Source: RH2-MAG17b sp035945515 (GTDB lineage Bacteria; Acidobacteriota; Terriglobia; UBA7540). Taken from it: a stretch of 32,101 nucleotides of DNA. The stretch covers positions 1 to 32,101 of the forward strand of contig DASZAE010000019.1 of NCBI GenBank assembly GCA_035945515.1. Direction: 5' to 3'. The position numbers and the translations under genes are program-made. This document shows positions 8,373-16,944 of the stretch, piece after piece; the first letter of the stretch is position 1; every line of letters begins with the position of its first letter. The notes under the pieces are model-generated. The model ran no database searches, was not told the origin of the DNA, and was given only the letters and a program-made list of their open reading frames with translations.

Positions 8373-8770
8373 CGAGCGCGCAGCACAATGAAAGCGCCGC
8401 CCGAGATCTCGACAAAAATCCCCGCGCGATGCGCCTCACCGCGCTTTTCGAAATAACTGGGCAACGGACGCTTCAAACTCGCTTCGTCACCCACGGCGAG
8501 AATGGTAAGCGAAGGCTCACTGGCACTTCGGGCTCCTGCCAGCACCAGTCCCAGTGGGTCGTGGATTTGCTCAAAGTGAAGTGCCGCGGCCTTGGCCTGG
8601 GTCTTGCCGCAATTGCTTTCCACAATGAAGTGCGGACTCCGGACTTCAATCCAGCCGCTTTTCTTCGAGCCCGCTCAGCACACAGGCTGGAAGAGCGCTA
8701 AAATGAGAACACTTAGCGTTCGTTTCAAATCATCCAGTGCTTCGTCGAGGCTTCCACGTTGCCGATTCAT
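8360..8770 (-). pseudogene. N-terminal fragment of a DUF1570-like secreted protein, with in-frame TGA
   Basis: An ATG at 8770 follows a strong GAGGAGGGG ribosome site and opens 31 codons that end with a hydrophobic export-signal-like stretch (VLILALFQPVC). A TGA at 8675-8677 then interrupts the frame. The very same frame continues with GSKKSGWIEVRSPHFIVESN and later HRAGIFVEISGGAFIVLRAR, the pattern of Acidobacteria-type DUF1570/peptidase-MA-like secreted proteins (W-E-x-R-S-P-H-F-x-V after the signal peptide). It breaks off at about 8365-8375, before the HExxH region would be reached, where HerA-like sequence begins. It is thus doubly damaged: nonsense codon and 3' truncation. Position and strand suggest it was the third gene of the kinase operon. 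Confidence 0.6.
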
Positions 8771-8836
8771 CGCCACCCCTCCTCAATTTCTGATCGGTCG
8801 CTCCGCGCTTCTCTCCGAACCACATAGGCAGATAGC

Positions 8837-9382
8837 CTAATACGTGGTCGAGCGCGAGACGAACCGCTGTGCTGGCTTATACTGGCCCAAAATGAAATCT
8901 TGATTGACCTTCAGTGCGTCGCCGATGCGTCCGATTTTGCCGCCGTGGGCATCTTTATACTGGCGCAGACCGTCATCGGTACCTTTGAGACCCCAGCGGA
9001 CCGCTTCCACCGAAGGAGGGAGCACCGGAAATCTGGGATTTGTGCGCATCTGCTGCTCCGTCCCCCGAGCCGAGTCGAGTAACTTCTTGATCTCGTATCC
9101 GCTCACAAGAGCCTTGACTGAGGGGTCACCAGTGGAACTGGCGAGGTAGCGTGCGTACATATAGTGTTCCGCGTCGGCGAGATTAACGTCCAGAGGGGCA
9201 GCAGGTTCGTCTGGCACAGATTTAATACCTAACTGTTTCAGGAGTGGCTCGTCGCCCCGGCGCCGCCTGCCTCTGACGTATGCGAACGCCTTCAGATTTC
9301 GTTCCACCGGGTCTTTCTCACTCGAAAATCGCTGAAGCGCGTCGTCTATATATTGCTTGGTCCTAGCTGCATCGTGCACCAT
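8837..9382 (-). CDS. Hypothetical protein downstream of giant Ser/Thr kinase
   Basis: A soluble 181-residue protein of unknown family; no signal peptide or TM segment is seen. The start has a GGAGG site six bases upstream and lies only 14 bases after the kinase stop, so the two are almost certainly cotranscribed and functionally linked, perhaps as substrate or modulator. The N-terminus is helical and basic (FAYVRGRRRRGDEPLLKQLG). The central part has DAEHYMYARYLASSTGDPSV and a helix GYEIKKLLDSARG. The C-terminal half has PPSVEAVRWGLKGTDDGLRQ followed by a Lys/Arg-rich end. The His-Tyr-x-Tyr-Ala-Arg stretch and the WGLKGTDDG motif are reminiscent of small domains seen at the ends of secreted modular proteins, but I cannot name a match. 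Confidence 0.75.
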   Translation of the reverse strand: MVHDAARTKQYIDDALQRFSSEKDPVERNLKAFAYVRGRRRRGDEPLLKQLGIKSVPDEPAAPLDVNLADAEHYMYARYLASSTGDPSVKALVSGYEIKKLLDSARGTEQQMRTNPRFPVLPPSVEAVRWGLKGTDDGLRQYKDAHGGKIGRIGDALKVNQDFILGQYKPAQRFVSRSTTY

Positions 9383-9396
9383 GTGAAACCTCCACG

Positions 9397-12300
9397 CTAA
9401 TCCGGTTGAAACTTGAAGTTAGAAATTTCTATCACGTCGTTGTTGCGCGGCATGAACCCGAACTTGCCTTTTACGAAGTTGCCGTTCTTATCGGTCAGCG
9501 TGTCTATCGGAATGGTCTTGCCGCCTACGACAAGCTGATGTTTGAGGCTAGTTGACGTCACGTCGATCCGCAGCACGGCGGATGCCCCGTTGGTTGCTGG
9601 ATAGGCTTTGCGCGGAAACTTTTTTTTCTTTCCGTTGACGACCCGCGTGTGGAGGAAAGAGCCGCGGCTGATCTCAAAGAGGTCATAGTTCCTATCATCG
9701 ACATAGTTGAGGACCCAGCGCATGCCGCCGGTCGGTAGCGCAAAGGAGAATTCAAAGGACCCATAATTCGGGGTGACATTGAAGAGAATCGGCCCTCTAC
9801 CAGAACGTTTGAACCACGCGCCGTCGCGCTGCCAGACGCCCTGGCCCCACCCCTCCATTCCCGTCGAGTCGAGCGACAGCTGCTCGGATAGTGGCTTGCC
9901 CGCCATAATCGGCAGGCTCCTGCTCTTCGTAAGTCCGCTGGGCCAGATTGCCGTTACAGTGTGAATGCCCGGTTTCAATTGCGACCTAAAGACGCCACCC
10001 TGAACCTCTCTCGTTGAAGCCTCGTCGTCGGGAGTAATCGTGATGCGCTTCGCCGGAGGCAATGTAAGCACCGTCAACAGTCCCGGCATTGCCTCCATGG
10101 GAAAGTCGCTTGCTGTCATTTTCAACATGTTTCCCGCCTCGAACGTCTTGGCCGTCCCTTTGGTGTTGTAACCTTGCGCGCGCAATTCGATATAGTGCTG
10201 ACCGGGTGAGATTTGAGCGCTCGAAAAGTTTCCATCGGGCTTTATCAAGCCCAGGGGTATGTTGTCCAAGAACACTTCAGAGTCGGGCGGCACGCCCTGA
10301 ATCTGGAGCGACGCCCATTGTGGGGCTGGCTGTAGCTGACAGTTGACGCTGTTTGAAACTCGCTGTTGAATTTGGACCGTCGACGGTGTGCAAGTGCCAT
10401 TGTAGCCTGCCTGTTTGACTGTAACCTGATGCTGCCCGGTGGTAAGAGGAAGCTTCACTTGGCCGCTTCTCGTCGGACCGCTGGGGCTGCCGTCAATATA
10501 GATCTCGCCGCCACCGGAGCCCACCGTGTTTACGATCAGAGTTCCAGTATTCGGTTGAGACAGGAGAAAGATCGTAAGAGCTGGAGCGCTCGTAACCTCG
10601 AACTTCTTCCATATCAGCTTCTTCTTGTTCAACCTCAGTTCGTGGGCGCCATACGCTACGTTGTGCAGATCCAGACCAACGTTGTTGAGTGCCAGTTCTG
10701 GCTGGTCGCTGTCCAGGGAGGCGGTCAGGGGAGTAGGCGCCGACCACAGGCTGAGATCTCCGCCAACACTGGATATGACGACCACTTCAAAGGGATCCGG
10801 GTCGGGCGGCTGAACGACCGGCATCGATCCTGGTTCCGCATCGAACTGTACCGTTGCCGTCCCTCCGGTTCCACCGATGATCTTCACGCTGTGCGACCCG
10901 GTCAGCGGCGCCGCGGCAAATTCCGCGTCCTTGAATTTTTGAACGGGGCCGTCGTCCAGTTGCACTTTGCTGTCTTTCGTGCCAATTTCCACAACCCGAA
11001 GCCCGGCAAGCAACGGTTCCAGAGTGACGAGAATCTTAGGTCGTTTTTCTCCCTTTCGCACGCTGATCCGCGTTTGGGCATCGGCATAACCGGCCTTCGA
11101 AGCACGCACGTCGTAACTGCCTGCCGTCAATGCAGTCTTGCAGGGCGAAAGCCCACAGACTTTTCCGCTAACCTGCACCGTGGCACCGCTCGGTGAAGTT
11201 TCAACTTGAAGTCGAACCATGACTATTTTTGGCTTGGAAACCTGCTCTGTCTTGTGGGAAGTGAGCACGATGCTGCCTGCGATGATCGCCACCGCGCCGC
11301 AGACAGGGAGAAGAATCGAATACGGATAATACCTCGCGTGGCGTACCTGATCGATCACCCGTCGGGCGCGCCCTACGCCAAATGAATGAAAGACACCACG
11401 ACGAGGCAAAAGCTCCCGTAAGCGGAACACGCCTGCCGCTGCTGAAGAAGCATCTCGGCGCGGGCCGGCTATCGCCACCCGACCTCGTCCCGGCGCCGAA
11501 CTCTGCGAGACTGAAGTTTCGGCCCCATTAGGCGAGCCACTGCCACCCGCCGCGGGCAGCTTCGCGGTAGACGCGGTCGGTGGCGCCGGGGGGCGCAATC
11601 CGGCTTGCGGGGGCTTCGGCTGCGTCGGGAGCCGATCTGCTTCCGGGCGTTCGATTGAGCCCCGACGGCCGGGAGTGCCATGCTCTCCAAGCGGATCAGA
11701 GATGGGCGGAAGGTCGTACCCCGGTGGAGCTGCGGCGGGCTCTGCTGGGAGCGCGCTTCGATCGAGTCGTCTTTTCTCCCGCGCCTCTTGTTCCGCCACG
11801 GACACCACCAGAGTCTTCGCCCACGCGTTCGCAGGGTCTACGTTCAGAGCGTCGTCAATCAACAGCCGGGAAGAGCGCCAGTCTGTATGCAAGAGAGAGT
11901 TTGCGAACTCGAGCAAGGCGTTTACAAGATCGGCCCTCGTGATTCGGTTGCCAGACTCCAGGCCGTAGGCGGACCTGAGCGCCGCAATCCCTTGTTCGTA
12001 GCTTCGCTCGGCGATCAGGCGGTTGCCACTTGACCGTAGCCCTTCGATCTCAAGAGAGTGCTCAATACCTCGCTGAGCCCGCCTTTCCAGTTCCGCGAAC
12101 TCCGGCTCGCGTTGACACCCGGTTTGCAATTTTCTGATTGTGTCAAGTGATGCCGCGTACTCACCGGACTCCAGTTGCAAATTGATCCGGCCAACCCACT
12201 CCGCTTTTTCTTCAGTTCGTCTTTGCTGATCTCGCCTCTGAACGAGCCTATCGATCTCCAAATCAAGGCCCGGGTATTGGGGATAGATGGTCCACAAAGT

Positions 12301-14181
12301 CTCCCATTGGGCCTTGGCTTCAGGAAACTGCTCACGCTCAGCCAGAAGCCTAGCTTTCGCGACGATACCGCGAACCAACTCTCGCTTCCGTTCGAGAAGC
12401 TTCAAATGGCTCGTGAAGTGCACTTCCTCGGGGTACTTCCCGGCAGCTTCCTTCAGCAGAGCGATGCGTTTATCCAAATCAGGTTCCGCCTCCAGCCTCT
12501 GGTCCACCTCCGCAACATATTTGGAGAGCGATTGCCTCTCTCGTTCCTCGATGTCAAATCTCAGCATCTGCAAGGGGGCGTAGTTTGGATACTTTGCCAA
12601 AAAGTCCTCGCAATGTTCGAGCGCCTTCTTGAATTGGCCGGCTTGCAATTGCTGAGCCGCTTCGTCATACGCATTCTTCAGCAAGTCGTGCTCCGACCGG
12701 ACTTGGTTAAAGAATTGTTGGTATAGGGCAGCTCGCTCCCGCGACGTGGGATCCGGCGCTTGCCGGTCAAGCTCTAATACCGACTGCATTTTGCTCAGGG
12801 CAGTGCTGATTTCGCCGTTTTGCCATGCGATACGCGCGGCTTCGTAAGCCCTCTCCTTTTCAGCACGCAATTTGAGGTATTCCTGCTCACTACGATTGAC
12901 CTCCGTCAAGAGACGAAGCGCCTGCTCGTCCCTTGGGCGGTGTCTCAACACGTCCTGTAACGCCTGGATCGCGTGCTTGTACGAGCGGTTGCCAAGGTGG
13001 TGCTGGGCGAGACTGAGCCACTCATCCACGGATCGGTCAGTATTTCTTTCGGCGATGGTGCTCTTTAGCCCGAGCGCCGGTGCATTTTCCCGGTCGATTT
13101 CCAGAACTTCCTGCACCTTCTGCATTGCCAGGCCGTACTCTTCCTCTTCCATACGGGCGCGGGCGCTTTCGAGTAACTGCTGAACTCTCCTTTGCCGCTT
13201 GGAGCGGCTGATCTGGTCATGGAGCGCCGACATTTCGGAGTCGAGGTGACCTTCCGTCTCGAGCTCTTCGAGGATCTCCGAGGCGTACGAAAGGTCTCCC
13301 TCCTCGAAGGCCTTCCGGGCGCGCTCGATGCGCGGGCGAATGCGCGAGACATTGAACAACTGGATACCTTCGTTTCGCAGGGCCCTCTGCAGCATTCCCC
13401 GAAACTCATCGGCGGTCGAGAAGCGGTATTGAGGTGCCTTCGCCATCGCCTTGTGAACTACCTGGCTCAGGGCGAAGCTCACCGAAGGGTTAAAATTTGA
13501 CGCGGCCGATGGGACACCGTGAAGTATCGCTTCCCTGATTCCTTCGGGCGCATCCTTAAACGGATGGTGGCGCGTGAGCGTTTCGTAACACACGACGCCC
13601 AGCGAGAAAATGTCCGTAGCGCGGGTCAACGGCGCAAAGCCGAGCTGTTCGGGCGACATATAGAGCGGGGTCCCTCCTTGCTCGATCGTCGTGCGGGCGT
13701 CAACCACCTGGGCGATCCCGAAATCAATGACCTTCACTGAATCGTCGTCCATCACGAAGATGTTGCTGGGCTTTATGTCGCGATGGATTATCCCTTTGTC
13801 ATGAGCGCTCTGGAGGGCTCTCAGGACATGCTCGAAAATGTCTGCAGTGCTCTCGACCGTTAGCCTGTGGCTGTGATCGGGATCTCGGATAAGCCTGGCC
13901 AAGGATACTCCCGGAAGGAACGGCATCACAAAAAAGGGCTTACTCTGACCGGCCTCCTCGAACTCCCCGATCGCTTTGATATCGACGATGTTCGGATGAC
14001 AAAGCGCGGTTAATATGCTGCATTCCTTCTGAAACAGCTTAAGGGATTCCCTGTCCGGCATGCCGACGATGGTTTTTATCGCTACGAAGGCCCTCAGCTT
14101 CCTGTCATAGGCCCTGTACACCTTTCCCATCCCGCCTTCGCCGATAAGTTCTTTGATCTCGTACTGGTCAGATACAAACAT
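9397..14181 (-). CDS. Giant Ser/Thr protein kinase with helical repeats, TM segment, PEGA domains and jelly-roll-like C-terminus
   Basis: A 1594-residue transmembrane PknB-type kinase. The start at 14181 is preferred over a longer frame because GAGGATGCC precedes it and MFVSDQYEIKELIGEGGMGK begins a normal kinase. Kinase residues: Lys36 (FVAIK), Asp135 (HRDIKPSN), Asp153 (DFGIAQ), then PLYMSPEQL. Residues about 290-830 are long charged helices of TPR/coiled-coil type. A Pro/Ala-rich linker precedes one TM helix (ILLPVCGAVAIIAGSIVLTS). The outside part has at least three PEGA-type repeats (SPSGATVQVSGKVCG, GEIYIDGSPSGP, PPDSEVFLDNIPLG) and ends in a domain with WVLNYVDDRNYDLFEI and GKFGFMPRNNDVIEISNF, resembling the DUF1080/LamG jelly-roll. 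It likely senses cell-wall or sugar ligands. A weak TATACT -10 lies at 14330-14335. Confidence 0.92.
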   Translation of the reverse strand: MFVSDQYEIKELIGEGGMGKVYRAYDRKLRAFVAIKTIVGMPDRESLKLFQKECSILTALCHPNIVDIKAIGEFEEAGQSKPFFVMPFLPGVSLARLIRDPDHSHRLTVESTADIFEHVLRALQSAHDKGIIHRDIKPSNIFVMDDDSVKVIDFGIAQVVDARTTIEQGGTPLYMSPEQLGFAPLTRATDIFSLGVVCYETLTRHHPFKDAPEGIREAILHGVPSAASNFNPSVSFALSQVVHKAMAKAPQYRFSTADEFRGMLQRALRNEGIQLFNVSRIRPRIERARKAFEEGDLSYASEILEELETEGHLDSEMSALHDQISRSKRQRRVQQLLESARARMEEEEYGLAMQKVQEVLEIDRENAPALGLKSTIAERNTDRSVDEWLSLAQHHLGNRSYKHAIQALQDVLRHRPRDEQALRLLTEVNRSEQEYLKLRAEKERAYEAARIAWQNGEISTALSKMQSVLELDRQAPDPTSRERAALYQQFFNQVRSEHDLLKNAYDEAAQQLQAGQFKKALEHCEDFLAKYPNYAPLQMLRFDIEERERQSLSKYVAEVDQRLEAEPDLDKRIALLKEAAGKYPEEVHFTSHLKLLERKRELVRGIVAKARLLAEREQFPEAKAQWETLWTIYPQYPGLDLEIDRLVQRRDQQRRTEEKAEWVGRINLQLESGEYAASLDTIRKLQTGCQREPEFAELERRAQRGIEHSLEIEGLRSSGNRLIAERSYEQGIAALRSAYGLESGNRITRADLVNALLEFANSLLHTDWRSSRLLIDDALNVDPANAWAKTLVVSVAEQEAREKRRLDRSALPAEPAAAPPGYDLPPISDPLGEHGTPGRRGSIERPEADRLPTQPKPPQAGLRPPAPPTASTAKLPAAGGSGSPNGAETSVSQSSAPGRGRVAIAGPRRDASSAAAGVFRLRELLPRRGVFHSFGVGRARRVIDQVRHARYYPYSILLPVCGAVAIIAGSIVLTSHKTEQVSKPKIVMVRLQVETSPSGATVQVSGKVCGLSPCKTALTAGSYDVRASKAGYADAQTRISVRKGEKRPKILVTLEPLLAGLRVVEIGTKDSKVQLDDGPVQKFKDAEFAAAPLTGSHSVKIIGGTGGTATVQFDAEPGSMPVVQPPDPDPFEVVVISSVGGDLSLWSAPTPLTASLDSDQPELALNNVGLDLHNVAYGAHELRLNKKKLIWKKFEVTSAPALTIFLLSQPNTGTLIVNTVGSGGGEIYIDGSPSGPTRSGQVKLPLTTGQHQVTVKQAGYNGTCTPSTVQIQQRVSNSVNCQLQPAPQWASLQIQGVPPDSEVFLDNIPLGLIKPDGNFSSAQISPGQHYIELRAQGYNTKGTAKTFEAGNMLKMTASDFPMEAMPGLLTVLTLPPAKRITITPDDEASTREVQGGVFRSQLKPGIHTVTAIWPSGLTKSRSLPIMAGKPLSEQLSLDSTGMEGWGQGVWQRDGAWFKRSGRGPILFNVTPNYGSFEFSFALPTGGMRWVLNYVDDRNYDLFEISRGSFLHTRVVNGKKKKFPRKAYPATNGASAVLRIDVTSTSLKHQLVVGGKTIPIDTLTDKNGNFVKGKFGFMPRNNDVIEISNFKFQPD

Positions 14182-14371
14182 GGCATCCTCGGCCGAACTC
14201 CTCAGATCGCCTTCAGGCAGCCGTCCCGGACGTCGCGCGAGGGAAAGTAACACAGGCGCGACACCTCGGGCCGTGAGCTCCTACCGTTGAGTTTTAAAGG
14301 GAAACATGGCCACCCCTCAAATTGTGCGGAGTATACACCCCTTCCCATCCGAAAAAAAGTGTATTTGCCAC

Positions 14372-14734
14372 TCAAGGCTTCGGCACACCCACAGATGAAT
14401 CGCCAACGACGTGCTGCGCGAAAGTCCGTCTTACTCCGGGCATGCACAGATAAATGATGACCGCGCTCGCCAGAACGAGGGTCGCAAGATTTCGGTGCGA
14501 GATCGACCCGATAATAGCCAGGGCGTAGACGGCGATCGTGGCAGGCAGCGCCCAATGGTACAAACGCAACAAGCCAATCCCCAGGCAGACCTCGATGAGC
14601 CCGATGCCGAACCTCTCTGGTTTCGGCATTGGGTTTACGGCTGCAAAAGCTGCAATCATTGTCACCAGTCCCATGATGACGTGCAACATGCCCAAAATGC
14701 TGATTCCTACTGGTCGTTCTGGGTTGGTTAGCAT
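14372..14734 (-). CDS. Small four-TM membrane protein (DoxX-like size), paralogue 1
   Basis: A 120-residue integral membrane protein with about four hydrophobic helices: GISILGMLHVIMGLVTMIAA, FGIGLIEVCLGIGLLRLYHW, ALPATIAVYALAIIG and TLVLASAVIIYLCMPGV. The ATG has an AGGAG site eight bases upstream. Residues CLGIGLLRL and VIIYLCMPGVRRTF recur in the neighbour on the same strand (VLGVGLLRL, LFLVYLCTPQIGAVF), so the two are tandem duplicates. There are no catalytic or cofactor motifs. The family resembles small Acidobacteria-enriched membrane proteins of unknown role; the DoxX comparison is only by size and topology. Confidence 0.78.
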   Translation of the reverse strand: MLTNPERPVGISILGMLHVIMGLVTMIAAFAAVNPMPKPERFGIGLIEVCLGIGLLRLYHWALPATIAVYALAIIGSISHRNLATLVLASAVIIYLCMPGVRRTFAQHVVGDSSVGVPKP

Positions 14735-14945
14735 AGTCAGCTCCTATTAGTTGGATTTTCTTGTCTTGTTAGCCTGCCTAAGCCATTCGTGCGCAAAGGG
14801 CGGCCGCTCCGAACAAAGGATCGCCGAGACAATGCATCACAACGCCTCGGCGATAGGCCTCCGCCCCCGGGATCGCGGAGCGCCTTGGCAGGAACGAAAT
14901 TGTGAGCATTCTTTGCACGGAAAAGCCAGATCGATCTGCACGATG

Positions 14946-15326
14946 TCAGGCCGCCTTCTGATCGGTTTTTGAAACTGGCTTCTCCGCCATTGACTTCGGC
15001 GAAGGTCGGTCCGCGAACACTGCCCCAATCTGCGGAGTGCAAAGGTAGACAAGAAACAATGCTGGGACAATGATCCTAATGGGATTCAATGGCACGAACC
15101 CACCGAGAATGCCGAGGGCGTAGCAGATGATTGCCAGTAAACGCGCCCAACCTCGTAACCTCAGCAATCCTACGCCGAGGACCACTGAGATTAACCCAGC
15201 AACAAACAGAATCGCCGCCGCAGGGCCGGGCTTTACTGGCGCAGCCAGCATAATGAGGGCGCCTCCGACCGCATTGAACCACCCCAGAAAGCTAACTCCA
15301 AATGGGCGCTTGGATTTGGTTTCCAT
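14946..15326 (-). CDS. Small four-TM membrane protein, paralogue 2
   Basis: A 126-residue membrane protein. The start at METKSKRPFG is chosen because GAGGAGGAAAAAG lies directly before it, while 25 codons of upstream open frame look noncoding. Four hydrophobic helices: VSFLGWFNAVGGALIMLAAP, AAAILFVAGLISVVLGVGLL, ARLLAIICYALGILGGFVPL and RIIVPALFLVYLCTPQIGAV, then a basic Pro/Ser tail. It matches the gene 212 bases downstream in length, topology and the GVGLLRL and YLC-P motifs. Its opening KRPFGVSFLGWFNAVGG also parallels ERPVGISILGMLHVIMG there. Function unknown. Confidence 0.8.
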   Translation of the reverse strand: METKSKRPFGVSFLGWFNAVGGALIMLAAPVKPGPAAAILFVAGLISVVLGVGLLRLRGWARLLAIICYALGILGGFVPLNPIRIIVPALFLVYLCTPQIGAVFADRPSPKSMAEKPVSKTDQKAA

Positions 15327-15517
15327 GACTTTTTCCTCCTCATCTAGATTTCCTCGCACCGTGCGAGGTGTTCCAGCAAGAACACCCGATTCAGAATGCA
15401 ACCCGCGACCGATCCGCGGAATGAGGGCGCGAGATTCAGGTTCCCCATATCAGGGCATCTCCGTTTCTTCGCTTTTCCTCGCGGTCGGCATGCCAACCTG
15501 CCGTGCGGACCCCATGC

Positions 15518-16627
15518 TCATGTGCTCATCCGAAAAGCTCGCGAAATCTTCGTGTCCGGCTGCGATGGCGGATAGTAGCGATGGATAAGCGCATGGACTT
15601 CAGGCGCAACCACCTTCACGTGTCGATCCTTGTCCTTTGGTATCACAAAAGGGATCGACCGCGTATCAATATACGGGAAGGCCTTTTCGAAAACAGCGCG
15701 ATTGTGCTTATTGATGAAATACGAGTCGTACCGATATGGATTCTGAATTTTGCCCCATCGAAAATTGGGAGAAGCCCAGTGATCGAGGAAATGAAGCTTG
15801 AGCTTGGCGTACCAGTTGCACACACCGGTAGCGTCTGATATGAGCCAACCGAGTGCATTCCGCGTCACTTCCGTGCCATGGGCTAGAAGAAACCCCACAC
15901 AGAGGTGGCGCCCAATCCGGCACGAAGGCCCCCACGGCTTACTCAATTCGACCGCGCTCCAATGCTGACCTGGCAGGAAGTACTCTCGGTAGGGACCCGT
16001 GCCGGCTTGGTTATAGCCTCCGAAGGGTTTAGAAAGTTGAGTCATTACCCAGGAGTCCCACGAGCAAGCGTTTTCCATCATGACGACCCAGCAAGTCTTC
16101 ACATTTTCTGAAATTTGCCTACGTGCACGGCTCCAATTCAGACGGTTAGCCCAGTAAGGGCCAGGTACCGGGTCAAAAAGGAACATGTTCACCTTCCAGC
16201 TATTCAGTTGGGGATCCGCATGCATCCGGTTTGCCGTCTCTATACTCGTGATAGCGCCGCGGCTCCATGCCACAAAATTAACTGCTTTGGGTTGGGCCCC
16301 AAGATTCTTCAGCTTTGTGATCGTCAAGTCCACAGTCGCACTCATGCCAAGACCAGTCAGAGAGCCGATGACGTCGCTCAGAGAGTTCAGTGCAAAGATA
16401 CTCGTCTGTACATTCGGGAGGTTCCCAACAGGGCTGGCGGCCAAATGACCGAGACCCTCGCCTAATGCAGTCCGACCCGTAGCTTCAGTAGTCCCGGGAC
16501 CTGGATTGATGATCCAGTTCGTGCCCTTATCACCGGCAAGCATACCCTGGCCGAGCTCCGCGATAATATCCTTACTTGTAAAACCAGAAGCGGTTCCGCA
16601 ATTCAGGATCGTAAATACCTTCGTCAT
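15518..16627 (-). CDS. Alpha/beta-hydrolase resembling DUF2235/Tle-type lipase effectors
   Basis: A 369-residue protein opening MTKVFTILNCGTASGFTSKD, like hydrolases in which an NCGT/DGTxN-type motif follows the first strand. The nucleophile elbow is probably NFVAWSRGAITS (Ser122); then FLFDPVPGPYW (Asp152) and LPGQHWSAVEL (His222) are plausible triad partners, the same order as in DUF2235/T6SS Tle phospholipases and several effector-like hydrolases. There is no signal peptide, which fits a cytosolic or specially secreted enzyme. A GAGGG site lies seven bases before the ATG. The first 56 bases overlap another open frame that also looks coding. No secretion genes are in view, so the effector role is inference; a housekeeping lipase or esterase is the alternative. 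Confidence 0.6.
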   Translation of the reverse strand: MTKVFTILNCGTASGFTSKDIIAELGQGMLAGDKGTNWIINPGPGTTEATGRTALGEGLGHLAASPVGNLPNVQTSIFALNSLSDVIGSLTGLGMSATVDLTITKLKNLGAQPKAVNFVAWSRGAITSIETANRMHADPQLNSWKVNMFLFDPVPGPYWANRLNWSRARRQISENVKTCWVVMMENACSWDSWVMTQLSKPFGGYNQAGTGPYREYFLPGQHWSAVELSKPWGPSCRIGRHLCVGFLLAHGTEVTRNALGWLISDATGVCNWYAKLKLHFLDHWASPNFRWGKIQNPYRYDSYFINKHNRAVFEKAFPYIDTRSIPFVIPKDKDRHVKVVAPEVHALIHRYYPPSQPDTKISRAFRMST

Positions 16628-16817
16628 ATCTGCCCTCGCTCATCAAGGCCCGTTCCTTTGCAATTACTTTCCTTTTCGTTTCTCGATCCTCTACTTTGAA
16701 ATGCGGAAACCGCACTCGAAAGCGGGCCACGCTCCACGCAATTATTGTTTGGGTAATCTTTTGCCTTAGGTAGAACTCCGGTACTACTCGGAATTCGTTC
16801 ACATTCCCAGGTTTCAC
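16572..16817 (-). CDS. Small hypothetical protein overlapping the hydrolase start
   Basis: An 81-residue frame from a GTG at 16817, with no obvious ribosome-binding site. The sequence looks coding: hydrophobic N-terminal third (YLRQKITQTIIAWSVARFRV), charged middle (KVEDRETKRKVIAKERALMS) and an aromatic end (EGRYDEGIYDPELRNRFWFY). Its last 56 bases lie in another frame of the hydrolase gene, whose own N-terminus there also fits its family. Either the genes truly overlap, or this small gene is real and the hydrolase starts later. Product unknown. Confidence 0.4.
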   Translation of the reverse strand: MKPGNVNEFRVVPEFYLRQKITQTIIAWSVARFRVRFPHFKVEDRETKRKVIAKERALMSEGRYDEGIYDPELRNRFWFYK

Positions 16818-16887
16818 TTGGCTTGGCTCAGCACATCAAATGGGGCAAGGCCGGAGAAAACAGCTCGCTGGCTGGCAATAAATTTTT

Positions 16888-16918
16888 TTAACAAATGATA
16901 CTCATCTTGAGATATAAT
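16888..16918 (+). promoter_or_regulatory. Sigma70-type promoter of the ECF sigma gene
   Basis: TTAACA at 16888-16893 and a perfect TATAAT at 16913-16918 with a 19-base spacer, one or two bases longer than ideal, in an AT-rich patch. The transcript would start near 16925, about 20 bases before the GTG start, with AAAGGGGGAAAG as ribosome site in between. It implies housekeeping rather than autoregulated expression. Confidence 0.5.
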
Positions 16919-16944
16919 GTCGCCAACATAAAAGGGGGAAAGCT

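Noticed and set aside
8675..8677. Selenocysteine or readthrough at the in-frame TGA
   Set aside because: No SECIS-like hairpin was recognised, and the same gene is already truncated downstream, so a nonsense mutation is simpler.
10366..11196. 276-codon plus-strand open frame inside the giant kinase gene
   Set aside because: Lies entirely antisense to PEGA-encoding sequence, has no ribosome site and no protein-like pattern.
14330..14370. Firm promoter for the giant kinase
   Set aside because: TATACT is present, but the -35 position falls in a T-run without a convincing hexamer; mentioned only within the kinase entry.
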